DNA of 64,000 nt from Ostrinia nubilalis (GCF_963855985.1 NC_087099.1:12864001-12928000); one strand, 5' to 3'. Counted from the stretch's first letter, positions 53,702 through 63,847 are shown. A program made the numbers and translations. The notes: generated from the letters alone by a model not told the origin.

Positions 53702-55888
53702 TTAACAACAGCTCGTTTGAAGAACGACTGTCCAATTTGTAAAGTAACGACCCGACAGATCAGGACCTGGGTGTAAGGCGTGAACACGCGCAAGTCTCCA
53801 CTGCAAGGGAGGAACGTTGTCTTCGCGTAACACCACAATCATGCCCTCACGAATCGGGGCACCGCGATTACTAAACCACTTGGTTGCTTGTTGAATATGA
53901 TGTAAATACTCAAGACTCCATCTCTTCCAAAAATGTTGAGTGGACTGTTGGATGAGACGCCATCTTACTAAGCGGCTAGGATTCTCATCCACTAAAGAAA
54001 TGTCAGGAATTGACGTTAGGGGCTCACCTATTAAAAAATGTGATGGGGTCAAAGGGAGAGGATCCCTTGAGTCTGCACTTAAAACACAAAGTGGGCGCGA
54101 ATTGAGAATCGCCTCTATTTGACATAAGAGCGTATGCATCTCGTCATATGTCAAAGTTCGTGTGCCGACCACACGATGAAAATGATGCTTAAAGCTTTTA
54201 ACACCCGCTTCGAATAGTCCACCAAAATGACTAGCGTATGGGGGTTGAAAATGCCAAGTGATGCCTTGACCAAGAACCTTTGAATTGACCGTAGTTTGTA
54301 CTACGTCATTACGCAAGAAACTATATAATTCCGTAAGATACCTATCGCATCCCACGAAATTCTTTCCACAGTCTGAATAAATATCCGTACACAAACCGCG
54401 TCGCGAAACAAAACGCCTAAGTGTAGCTAAAAACGCTTCTGTGGAAAGCTCCGAAACGATCTCTAAATGTATAGCCTTAACGCTCATACATACAAAAACT
54501 GCTACATAACATTTAACTATTTTAGCGTTACGAACCTTATTTGCCCGAACGTAACATGGACCTGCGAAATCTACCGAAGTTTTTATGAATGGTCTGGCCG
54601 GTCGCAAGCGAGCTGCGGGCAACAAACCCATTGACGGCTGCGTGTGCGCGGGGCGCGCACGAACACAACGGACGCATCGATGAATGCGTTGGCGGATGAC
54701 GTCACGACTTGATAATATCCAATACTTTTGTAAAAGTGTATATTGGGTGCTTTGAGCCCCACTGTGCAAGTTTGAAACGTGAATAAAATCAATTAGTAAA
54801 TAAGTTAAAGGATGTTTTTTAGGTAAAATCAATTGATGTTTTGACTCAAAAGATAAAAGCGATTTATGAATTCTACCGCCAACGCGAAGCAACTTGTTTG
54901 AATCTATAAAAGGATTAAGACGTTTCAATTGATTTGATGGTGATTGCCCATTACAAATCTTCAAAATATCATCATTGAAAACTGAATGTTGAACAACTCG
55001 TATAAGTCGATTCAAAGCGAAATTATACTCTGACACAGTAATGTGTTTTGAACTAGAAATATTGATCTTTCTACACTTGTGATAGAAACGAAATATCAAA
55101 GCCGTAACACGAACAAGTCTACCGAGTGAAGAAAAACGTGAAATAATTTCTACGTCCTCGTTTGGAGTAGAAGTACTCGAACACAACACAACATTACGCT
55201 TTTCTTCATCAGTAGGAAGGACAGGCTTTGGAACAGGCCACATACTTTCATCCTCGCTCAAGCAGCGAGGCCCATGAAACCACATCTCATGGTGCAAGAA
55301 AGCAGCGGGTAACATGCCGCGCGAAGCAGCGTCCGCGGGGTTGTCGGCCGACGGGACGTGCCGCCAACAATCCGCGGGGACAATATTCAATATCTCCGTA
55401 GTGCGGTTTGAAACAAATGTTTTCCATTCATGGGGCGGTGAACGCAACCATGCTAAAACAATACTTGAATCCGACCAAGTATAAATTTGATCACTTTGTA
55501 TTTTATCACTATAATTTTGTAACACCTTTTTAATAAGTTGTGATAACAAAACACCTCCCATCAGTTCGAGACGGGGAATAGATACGCGACGCGTAGGCGC
55601 GACGCGTGTTTTCGCTAACAATAAGGACACGCACACACTACCATCCTCGCGCTGCGCGCGGAGATAAACACATGCTGCGTATGCCTTTTCGGAGGCGTCT
55701 GAAAAGCCGTGAAGCTGTAATTTACAATTTTGAGGGAAAACATGACGCGGAAAGCTAATTTTAGATAATAGTGGAAGCTGACTTGTAAAGCTGGCCCACG
55801 AATCGACTATGTCTTGTGGTGGGGTTTCGTCCCAGTCCACAGAAGAAATCCACAATAATTGAATTAAATGTTTTGCAAATAAAGTCAC
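53702..55888 (-). CDS. BEL/Pao pol, second frame: RNase H and integrase
   Basis: 728 residues. The N-terminal part fits the end of RT plus RNase H (LHGFSDASEKAYAACVYLRA; WSDSSIVLAWL; HVPSADNPADAASRG). The integrase follows, with an HHCC-type zinc region (HRCVRCVRARP) and core (VDFAGPCYVR, YSDCGKNFVG, and GGLFEAGVKSFK as the DDE glutamate context). It ends with the BEL-type C-terminal region. It overlaps the upstream frame by 128 bp in another frame. Confidence 0.88.
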   Translation of the reverse strand: MTLFAKHLIQLLWISSVDWDETPPQDIVDSWASFTSQLPLLSKISFPRHVFPQNCKLQLHGFSDASEKAYAACVYLRAQREDGSVCVSLLLAKTRVAPTRRVSIPRLELMGGVLLSQLIKKVLQNYSDKIQSDQIYTWSDSSIVLAWLRSPPHEWKTFVSNRTTEILNIVPADCWRHVPSADNPADAASRGMLPAAFLHHEMWFHGPRCLSEDESMWPVPKPVLPTDEEKRNVVLCSSTSTPNEDVEIISRFSSLGRLVRVTALIFRFYHKCRKINISSSKHITVSEYNFALNRLIRVVQHSVFNDDILKICNGQSPSNQLKRLNPFIDSNKLLRVGGRIHKSLLSFESKHQLILPKKHPLTYLLIDFIHVSNLHSGAQSTQYTLLQKYWILSSRDVIRQRIHRCVRCVRARPAHTQPSMGLLPAARLRPARPFIKTSVDFAGPCYVRANKVRNAKIVKCYVAVFVCMSVKAIHLEIVSELSTEAFLATLRRFVSRRGLCTDIYSDCGKNFVGCDRYLTELYSFLRNDVVQTTVNSKVLGQGITWHFQPPYASHFGGLFEAGVKSFKHHFHRVVGTRTLTYDEMHTLLCQIEAILNSRPLCVLSADSRDPLPLTPSHFLIGEPLTSIPDISLVDENPSRLVRWRLIQQSTQHFWKRWSLEYLHHIQQATKWFSNRGAPIREGMIVVLREDNVPPLQWRLARVHALHPGPDLSGRYFTNWTVVLQTSCC

Positions 55889-58800
55889 TGGAGATTTCTG
55901 AAAGAATGGACCTCTTTGTACATTTTTCAGAGTAACTTTTCACACTGAAACCAAAAGTATCTAAGTTAGGGTCCCACTGCATACCTAGGACCTTAGTGGA
56001 TGAGTCATTCTCCATGTGTGCGAAGGGCACACTTTCGCACCGCTCACCATGAGAAACTGTCGGCTGAGAACCGAGAAGTAAGGCGGGAGAATTACTATGC
56101 CACTTGTGCAACTCAAAACCTGCGGATTGACAAATACCTATCAACTCTTGTTGTAGGGCGAGAGCCCGTGACTCATCACTTTCACCCGATACGACATCGT
56201 CTACAAATACGTCGCGCATGAGGACCTGCGATGCGCGCGGGAAGCGTGCGGCCTCGTCATGAGCGAGCTGCTGAATGGTGCGAAGAGCAAGATAGGGCGA
56301 TGAGCTAACTCCAAAGGTCACAGTGCAAAGTCTATAATCGCGTAGGGGCTCCTCGGGCGAGGTGCGCCACACTATACGCTGAAAATCCCTATCCGATTCA
56401 CGAATCATGATGTTACGATACATTTGTTTGATATCAGCTGTGAAAGCAATTAAATGAATGCGAAATTTTAATAACACATCAACAATATCTAAATGAAGCT
56501 TTGGACCAATTAACAAATTGTCGTTTAGAGAAAAACCGTTTGTAGTCTTAGAGCCTGCGTCGTAAACTACTCTGGTTTTGGTGGTTTCACTAGATTCTTT
56601 GACCACGGCGTGGTGCGGTATATAATAGCTACCACCTGCAGCTGCTGGACTATCAACGGGCTCCATGTGGCCGAGCTCTAAGTACTCCTGGAGGCACGCG
56701 TGATAATCATGTTTGAGCTGCGAATTGCGCTCGAGTTTGTACTCTAATTTACGAAATCTAGAAACAGCAATTTCCCGCGACTCGCCGCGGGGCGGTGCGT
56801 CAGGTTTGAAGGGAAGAGCGACCACGTATCGCCCACACTCATTACGCGTATGCGTGTTTTCAAAAATAGATTGACACAAAAGTTCATCAGGAGTGAGAGA
56901 CTTTTGTTCAGAAATTGTTTCTAATTCCCAAAATCGCTGGAGGTCAAAGTCGTCGTTAACAGAGCTGTGACACACCTGGACCGGAAGAGAAACCTCAGTC
57001 GATGAATTCAACTCGAGTTTACCCAACAATAAATAACCAAAAATACTATTCATAGCAATTGGTGAACCTGGTAGACCCGTGATTGTGTTATGCAATAAAA
57101 TTTGCGGAATAATGTCAGCACCTAAAAGCATTTCCACTGGTTGTGGTGTATGAAAACTCGGATCAGCTAAAGTTAAGTTTTGAATATGAGACCACCCTGT
57201 ATAAGGTAATTGACAAGTAGGCATTTGTGTTGTAATTAATTTGGGCAAAATCAATGCATCAACATGAATCGAAGGTTGCGATTGATTTCTAGGCGCAATG
57301 AAGAAAGAAGCCACTCCCTTAGGATAAACCGGTTTGTTATTATTTATTCCATAAACTTGCGGAACGTTCACACGTCTACGTGAAATACCTAAACGTTGTG
57401 CACACGCTTCCGAAATGAAAGTAGCCTGGCTGCCCGTATCAATTAAACAGCGCACGGTTGATAACTTGTGATCATCAATATAAACATCGACAAGTGCCGT
57501 AGACAATAGCACCGTACTCGTACGCACAATAGAATCGTTTTCCTTATCTCGAGTTGACGTTAAAGTCAGCTGGGCATCAGTCGTAGAAACAGAGACAACA
57601 TTATTACACTCCGCCGTGAGCGGGAGCGGGACGGACTGATTAGTACCGCTACTCGGATCGAACGCTTTGTTTACATTATTGTCAAAATGAATTAATGTGT
57701 GATGGCGCTTCTGACAATTCCTACACGAAAAATTGGATTTACATTGGCTCACGTTATGGCCGAGATGTAAACAATTGTAACAAACACTTTTGTTTTTAAT
57801 AAAAGAAAATCGATCTTTTATTGAAAGATTCAAAAACTTAGAACATTTCGTCAACGTATGTTGAGCATCACATAACAAACAATGTGCCTTATCGCTATGC
57901 CGATTAGGCTGAGTGTTGCTTGACACGTCAGAGGATTGCGGCGCGAAGTTCGCCGCGAAGGCTTGTCGCTGACCGGCGGCCATATTGCCGCTAGGGGGCG
58001 CCGCTCGCGAGCTAGACTGTGAGCCAAATCTACCGCCTTTATTGTTAATAATTTTACTCGACTGCCCGAAGTTATCGTTAGAAAACTCCTCAGCGATAAG
58101 TTCACGCTCTAAAAATGAAATGAATGTGTTGACCTCTGGAATGTCTGAAGGTGAACACAATGATAACTCGAATTGCTTACGAACAGATGCGGGAATTTTA
58201 CGTAGTAAAATGTGTAACAAAATGAAACTCCATTCACTGGTGGGAAACTTCATTACTTCAAGAGGTTTAATGTTTTCTTGGAAAGTATTTAATAAGTTAC
58301 GTAAATCACTCGTTGATTTTACGTTACAAGATGGAATGTTGAGTATTTTATCAAGATGATTCGAAGCTATGATTCTTTTGTTTTCATAACGTGAAGTTAA
58401 TATTTGTATTGCTACGAAATAATTAGCATCAGTGATTGGAATGGACTTTATAAGGTTGAATGGTTCATTTTTTAACGTAAGAAGCAAATACCTAAACTTT
58501 TCCGCATCCGTGTAGGCAGTATTGTGGTGAACGAGAGAACAAAACAAATCGAAATATGAATTCCATTCTGTGCTTTCGCCAGAGAAACTGGGCAAAGGCA
58601 AAGTAGGTAATTTAGCATTACTAGAAAATTCTGAATTAGCAAAGGGACGACTCATTCGTCTGCTTTGCTCCTGACATTGTTTTAATTTATCTACTTGAGT
58701 GACAATTGCATAATACGAATCGTCGAAGTCGTTTCTAATTTTGATTTGTTCCTCTTTATTGAATGATTTAGATTTAATGAGAGACTTTTCGACTTTAGTT

Positions 58801-59009
58801 TGCAATTTGCTAAACTTTCTTTGAAGAGCTGACAAATCTTTGGTACGTGAAATGAATTTTTGAATATCTGTAGTTGCAAACTGTAATGTTCTCTTTAAAT
58901 CGTCTAAAATTAAATCTCGCTCGAAAATATCCTGAACACATGAACTACTACTCTCGCTATTGGAATCTAATGAGGTCTTGGAATCATTTTCCACTTTCGA
59001 TTGCGCCAT
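55761..59009 (-). CDS. BEL/Pao gag-pol, first frame: gag, protease, RT
   Basis: 1082 residues, ATG near the 5' LTR. Gag occupies residues about 1-430 with zinc-knuckle motifs (CLLCDAQH, CYNCLHLGHNVSQC, CRNCQKRHHTL). An aspartic protease follows (CLIDTGSQATF, near 520). Then comes RT (TRVVYDAGSK, AFTADIKQMY, TFGVSSSPYLA, FVDDVVSG as catalytic box). The frame runs off after the RT into about 40 residues of unrelated sequence. Comparison with the family suggests a short stretch is deleted at the junction with the next frame, which shifts the frame. This copy probably cannot make a full pol. Confidence 0.88.
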   Translation of the reverse strand: MAQSKVENDSKTSLDSNSESSSSCVQDIFERDLILDDLKRTLQFATTDIQKFISRTKDLSALQRKFSKLQTKVEKSLIKSKSFNKEEQIKIRNDFDDSYYAIVTQVDKLKQCQEQSRRMSRPFANSEFSSNAKLPTLPLPSFSGESTEWNSYFDLFCSLVHHNTAYTDAEKFRYLLLTLKNEPFNLIKSIPITDANYFVAIQILTSRYENKRIIASNHLDKILNIPSCNVKSTSDLRNLLNTFQENIKPLEVMKFPTSEWSFILLHILLRKIPASVRKQFELSLCSPSDIPEVNTFISFLERELIAEEFSNDNFGQSSKIINNKGGRFGSQSSSRAAPPSGNMAAGQRQAFAANFAPQSSDVSSNTQPNRHSDKAHCLLCDAQHTLTKCSKFLNLSIKDRFSFIKNKSVCYNCLHLGHNVSQCKSNFSCRNCQKRHHTLIHFDNNVNKAFDPSSGTNQSVPLPLTAECNNVVSVSTTDAQLTLTSTRDKENDSIVRTSTVLLSTALVDVYIDDHKLSTVRCLIDTGSQATFISEACAQRLGISRRRVNVPQVYGINNNKPVYPKGVASFFIAPRNQSQPSIHVDALILPKLITTQMPTCQLPYTGWSHIQNLTLADPSFHTPQPVEMLLGADIIPQILLHNTITGLPGSPIAMNSIFGYLLLGKLELNSSTEVSLPVQVCHSSVNDDFDLQRFWELETISEQKSLTPDELLCQSIFENTHTRNECGRYVVALPFKPDAPPRGESREIAVSRFRKLEYKLERNSQLKHDYHACLQEYLELGHMEPVDSPAAAGGSYYIPHHAVVKESSETTKTRVVYDAGSKTTNGFSLNDNLLIGPKLHLDIVDVLLKFRIHLIAFTADIKQMYRNIMIRESDRDFQRIVWRTSPEEPLRDYRLCTVTFGVSSSPYLALRTIQQLAHDEAARFPRASQVLMRDVFVDDVVSGESDESRALALQQELIGICQSAGFELHKWHSNSPALLLGSQPTVSHGERCESVPFAHMENDSSTKVLGMQWDPNLDTFGFSVKSYSEKCTKRSILSEISSDFICKTFNSIIVDFFCGLGRNPTTRHSRFVGQLYKSASTII

Positions 59010-59134
59010 TTTGCGTTACAAAGATGGTCGCACGTGGAATGAAAAATGTGGTACGTATGTACGCTAAAAATTACGATAAAACTACACAATTGGAAGGAAA
59101 ATGAAAATTCGGGTCGTAGGACCAACAAATAATA

Positions 59135-59585
59135 TGTTAGCTATACTAAATTTTCAAAACAAACGGCGAACAAACCTCTTTTCCACAGTGCCAGCCGCGT
59201 GCTTAGCCGGGCCCGGCGTATCTCCGAAATGCAGTTTGTTTGTGAAGTATTAGCACATATTGATGAGAAAGACCATAGTTCCATAGGGGCTGGATCCCGC
59301 ACTCATTAGATTCACTTGATTTTGGAAATTGACAAACGCTTATATGGTTGCCGAATTAAAGAACACACCGCTATTGCGCACGGGCGTCCTTCCGAACTCA
59401 AAACTCTTGCGTCACTGGGGGGCGTCGCAATCGCAATCGCGAGCCTAGCTCCATAGGATTGGAAAGAATGTTGCCAGTTTGTGATTAAAAAATGCAATTA
59501 AGAAAAAAGCAAATTCCTTCCAGTTTGTGTTGTTTTATCTTAAACTAAAATTAAGAAACTAATAAATATATTTCGGTACGAAACA
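59135..59585 (-). repeat. BEL/Pao 5' LTR
   Basis: Copy of the 53074-53525 LTR. It lies upstream of the gag start on the minus strand. Confidence 0.93.
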
Positions 59586-59590
59586 GATAT

Positions 59591-60075
59591 TTTTGATTTA
59601 GCTCCCAATTCCTAATTTGTAAGTTTTTTCGTTTTTTCGTAGGCTATGTACATATTTTTTTAAATAATTTTATGAATACATTATACATATTTAGATCATG
59701 TTTACGCGGCGTCTGTCCTTTTAACTAATATAAGCTTGTTATATACGCAATACATAAAAATACGTATACTACTTCGATTGTTTATATTCTTATTTTTATA
59801 AATAAATACACACTGATACATAGAATAATCTCAGACCAATTTAAAGTTAATTAAATAAAAATTGTAAATTTTGTAGTTGTTACTTTGCTAATAAACTAGT
59901 TCTAATCATTTATGTAATATTCATACTGAAAATAAAATTGTGGTGGAAAAATAAACTTAATTTTTTATTAATTATTTGAATTGATAAGGATATCAATACA
60001 TTTTAAAGTAGGTAAACATTGGTCTCAGTAATCAACCTGGATAAAGAGTAATTCAAACTTTTTCATGAATTTCAG
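59591..60075. other. Exon-free stretch
   Basis: AT-rich, nothing recognised before the acceptor atgaatttcag. Confidence 0.35.
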
Positions 60076-60272
60076 AGGAAGTCCCGCGTTTTGGTAAATC
60101 CAAAAGGGGCAACCGGGTCATTCTACTCGGCGACCACGTTTTTGGCAAGGAGAGGCAATATGGGAAGAGAACCAGATGGGCTTGCACTATGAAACAAACC
60201 ACTAGGTGCAAATCTGCCGTCATAACGTTGGGGGAGACTGTGCTTCGAATTATTACCTCGCACAATCATTGA
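60076..60272 (+). CDS. mod(mdg4): FLYWCH alternative terminal exon 38
   Basis: 64 codons after split codon (AG). EVPRFGKSKRGNRVILLGDH, VFGKERQYGKRT, W34-A-C36, TMKQTTRC44, H62-N-H64, TGA. Sister of the exon at 52532; the BEL element now separates them. A small inverted-repeat element starts almost at the stop. Confidence 0.9.
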
Positions 60273-60276
60273 CTGT

Positions 60277-60417
60277 TAAGGTACAAGTCCAGGATGGACT
60301 GAAACCGCAAACTGCAAGCCACCACGGTTTCTTTGACTTTTTCTTTTTCACTGCGGTCGACCGCAGTCGCAGTGTCGCCTGCGGTTGCAGTCTGCAGCCC
60401 ATTTTGGACTTACACCT
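60277..60417. mobile_element. Small inverted-repeat element
   Basis: aaggtacaagtccaggatgg / ttttggacttacacctt and actgcaagccaccacggtt / gcggttgcagtctgcag pair loosely. It begins 5 bp after the preceding stop codon. Confidence 0.6.
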
Positions 60418-60823
60418 TTATTGTAATCTTATTTAATCTGTTGGTGCTTCTGAGTACGTTATAAATTGATTTGAAGAACTCAATGTTGAATTCACTTGAA
60501 GAACCCAATCAAGTATTTAGTGATTTGTTGTTAATTGTGTCGGTCCCTAATTTAATAAGTGCGAATTTTGATTCGCATTTCTTTGAGTACAGTCGACTAT
60601 GATTTATGGTGATTCGTATTAAGATACCCACACTAAAATTAATACTACACAAAAGTTAAAATTGGAACTGAATAAATATGTATGATGTTAATGTTTTCGA
60701 TTTTGTGATGGTTACAAAACATATTTGTATGTGCACACTGTTACGGGATTTAAAATAAAGTAAGCGAAGAAACAACCTATACCTGTAGCGATTTATTGAT
60801 AAAAATATTTTTCTTTTTCTCAG

Positions 60824-61050
60824 ACCTATTCCCAACTTTTCGCTATTCGACTAAAGGTGGTCGGGTCATGGTTTACGGGGAACATGAGTTTTATAAGGAG
60901 AAGCCTTTAGGATTGAAAACTAGATGGGCTTGTAAAATGAAGAGTTACTCCAAATGTAAGGCTGCGCTGATGACCGTCGAGGATGTCGTTGTCTCTATAA
61001 AAGGCTTTCATAACCATGACGTTTTACCATCAGCTGTTTTTTGCCCTTAA
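60824..61050 (+). CDS. mod(mdg4): FLYWCH alternative terminal exon 39, extended C-terminus
   Basis: 74 codons after split codon (AC). LFPTFRYSTKGGRVMVYGEH, EFYKEKPLGLKT, W34-A-C36, KMKSYSKC44, H62-N-H64. A ten-residue extension (DVLPSAVFCP) precedes TAA. Foldback element 2 starts at the next base. Acceptor: tttttctttttctcag. Confidence 0.89.
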
Positions 61051-62972
61051 TAGTCCAGTCAAATTAGACATGAACCCTGCATTAATTCGCATACAGCTGA
61101 AAATTGGTACGCATGTTCGGAGCATCATTATGAATTAACTGTGAAAAGTCCCCATCGATCCGACATGTGCTAAAAAAAATATTCAAGGTCAAACTTAAAA
61201 AATACGGTTTTTTGTGATTTTCAGCTAAACGGTAAGTTTTGTCACAAAAATATGTATGACAAGGTTTAAGACCATACAATTATCTATCAAAATTGTCTAT
61301 ACACTTTCTCCTAAGAGTCAGCGTTTCTCAGATTCGATGATCCGAAGAGTCAAAAAAGTGTTTTCTTCATAACGGTCTTACACATAAATCCAATGTGATA
61401 TCGCCTCGTGCCTCGACTCAGCATTGTATCATGATGTGTTGTCGACGTCGAATATAAAATGATCAACCTCAATGTCGTCTGTCATCTTTAATTATCGAAA
61501 AATGGGTGCAACTTTGACGAAGGACTGCACCGTGAGTTTCTAAGATACGAAGTTTTCGTGTCTATTAGGTTTAAGAGCTCTTATATGCACACGTCACTAC
61601 TCTACTTGCAACTCTATGGTCACTCTTTTAGCCCGACCAAGTTAGACAGTCCAGGTTATAATAATTCGCATAGAGCTGAAAATTTGTGTGAATGTTGAGA
61701 ACACCATCCTAAATGAAATGTCAAAAGTCCCCGACGATCCGTCATTTAAAAAAAAAGTTTTCGAAGTCCCAAGTTTTTTTGCATTTTTTGGCCAAGTAGT
61801 AAACTTATCATAAAAATAGATAAAAAATAATAGTAGATTATAAAATTATCTATTAAAATTATCTTTACCCCTTTTTCCTAAGAGTCACCGATTATGAGGT
61901 AGAACGAATCAAAAAGTTAGTTTAGGTGTTCTCGTTATATGCACATGTTTCCACAACACCTATGATGGTTATTTGGCGCATTTTTTTTACCAGGTTTCCC
62001 CAGTAGGCCTTTTTTAAGATGTATTTGTTATCCTGTTCAATTCAAAACTATTTTAATAGAGTTGAAGTTGTGGACTTGTGGAGTAGTTAACAGAATGCGA
62101 ATTCTTCAACTTTTTGCATCGTTACCACATAAACGGTGACTCTTAGGAAAAAGGGGCAAAGACACTTTTAATAGATAATTTTATGATCTACTACTATTTC
62201 TTATCATTTCTTATGATAAGTTTACTGTTTGGCGGAAAAATGCAAAAAACTTGGACTTCGTAAATTTTTTTTTCAAATGACGGATCGTTGGGGACTTTTG
62301 ACATTTCATTTAGGATGGTGTTCTCAACATTCACACAAATTTTCAGCTCTATGCGAATTATTATAACCTGGATTTTCTGACTTGACCGGGCTAAAAGAGT
62401 GACCATAGAGTTACAAGTAGAGTAGTGACGTGTGCATATAAGAGCTCTTAAACCTAATAGACACGAAAACTTCGTATCTTAGAAACTCACGGTGCAGTCC
62501 TTCGTCAAAGTTGCACCCATTTTTCGATAATTAAAGATGACAGACGACATTGAGGTTGATCATTTTATATTCGACGTCGACAACACATCATGATACAATG
62601 CTGAGTCGAGGCACGAGGCGATATCACATTGGATTTATGTGTAAGACCGTTATGAAGAAAACACTTTTTTGACTCTTCGGATCATCGAATCTCAGAAACG
62701 CTGACTCTTAGGAGAAAGTGTGTAGACAATTTTGATAGATAATTGTATGGTCTTAAACCTTGTCATATGTATTTTTGTGATAAAACTTACAGTTTGGCTG
62801 AAAATCTCAAAAACCCGTATTTTTTAACTTTGACATAGAATTTTTTTTTTAGCACATGTCGGATCGATGGGGACTTTTCACAGTTAATTCATAATGGTGC
62901 TCCGAACATTCGTACCAATTTTCAGCTGTATGCGAATTATTGCAGGGTTCATGTCTAATTTGACTGGACTAT
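61051..62972. mobile_element. Foldback element 2 (tagtccagtcaa ends)
   Basis: 1.9 kb with arms of more than 800 bp. tagtccagtcaaattagaca at left, its complement ending tgactggacta at right. gtgttgtcgacgtcg and its inverse, and ctcagattcgatgatccgaa and its inverse, mark the arms. The terminal 12 bases are shared with the element at 50155. No transposase. Confidence 0.92.
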
Positions 62973-63200
62973 AAATAATTTTGTTGTATCTTGAATCGAA
63001 AGGTGATTGGAATTAATTGTAACTTTATTAATGTTGAAGTGAATGTTAAATAGATCTTTTTTATATTATTAGATTAATTTCTATGTCCCACATTGGGCCA
63101 TGTTACTTAAATACAATGTTTTCTATAAAACCCATATTTTTTTAGTACACAACCTTTGGGGTGCAACTTGCCGCTATAAAAGTATTATAAATAACTTACG

Positions 63201-63324
63201 CCCGTATTCACAAACGATGCTTCCTTAAATGAAGCAGCAAATCGAACGCACAGCGTTGAACAGAGCTCTGTGATTGGTTCGTTTGTCACCCTGTGCATCC
63301 ACGCGCAATGTTTGTGAATACGGG
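63201..63324. mobile_element. MITE (cccgtattcacaaac ends), copy 2
   Basis: Same ends as 8910-9051; the interior is shorter and inverted in part. Confidence 0.85.
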
Positions 63325-63391
63325 CGTTAATGTACATTTAAATTTTAATTGTAAAGTAACAAGAATAACGTCGGTTTCCATTCCATTTCAG

Positions 63392-63591
63392 CGTTCCCTG
63401 AAGCGATATTTAGCGTCACTAAGTTCGGAAACCCTTCGCTGATAATCGAAGGCTATCGCTTCAACAGAAGGAGTGACAGCCGGGGGATATGCACCAAATG
63501 GGTGTGCAACAGAAAGGACCGCCAGTGCCGGGCCACCGCCGATACTGTCGACCAAACCATCATCAGGCTGAGGGGCATCCATAATCATTAG
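63392..63591 (+). CDS. mod(mdg4): FLYWCH alternative terminal exon 40
   Basis: 65 codons after split codon (CG). FPEAIFSVTKFGNPSLIIEG, YRFNRRSDSRGICTK with an extra Cys, W36-V-C38, RKDRQC45, H63-N-H65, TAG. Acceptor: ttccattccatttcag. The strand before the His pair has a run of acidic/Thr residues (ADTVDQT). Last exon in the window; the array may continue. Confidence 0.91.
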
Positions 63592-63625
63592 AAGTACTTT
63601 TGGATATTTGTACGCTGAGTCATCT

Positions 63626-63837
63626 AAAGCCTGGTCCGTGAGCACGTCGAATCCCGTCCAATGACTCCAAGCTACCCATCCCTATCGCTCGCGCGGAATT
63701 ATGTTGCTGTCGCGCTCGCACACTCACTGCGGGCGCCCGTCGCACAGTCGCGACAGCAACATAATTACGCGCGAGCGATAGGGATGGGTAGCTTGGGGTC
63801 ATTGGACGGGATTCTACGTGCTCACGGACCAGGCTTT
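63626..63837. mobile_element. MITE (aaagcctggtccgtgagcac ends), long copy
   Basis: Fully palindromic, 212 bp, with the inner words ccaagctacccatccctatc and its inverse. It is the longer relative of 36413-36538, which has lost part of one arm. Confidence 0.9.
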
Positions 63838-63847
63838 AGTCAACATT

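Larger units (their letters stand above)
53069..59590 (-). mobile_element. BEL/Pao LTR retrotransposon, complete but frame-broken
   Basis: LTRs are 53074-53525 and 59135-59585 (about 452 bp, TG...CA, nearly identical, differing by at least one substitution and one A). They are flanked by gatat at 53069-53073 and 59586-59590, a 5-bp target duplication. The internal part carries a gag-pol frame and a second pol frame on the minus strand and no env. A primer-binding-site candidate (tggtcctacgacc on the minus strand) lies a few bases inside the 5' LTR. Near-identical LTRs mean a recent insertion. It sits antisense in the FLYWCH array. Confidence 0.93.

Noticed and set aside
1936..63591. lola rather than mod(mdg4)
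   Set aside because: lola 3' exons mainly encode C2H2 fingers; an array dominated by FLYWCH domains is the mod(mdg4) pattern.
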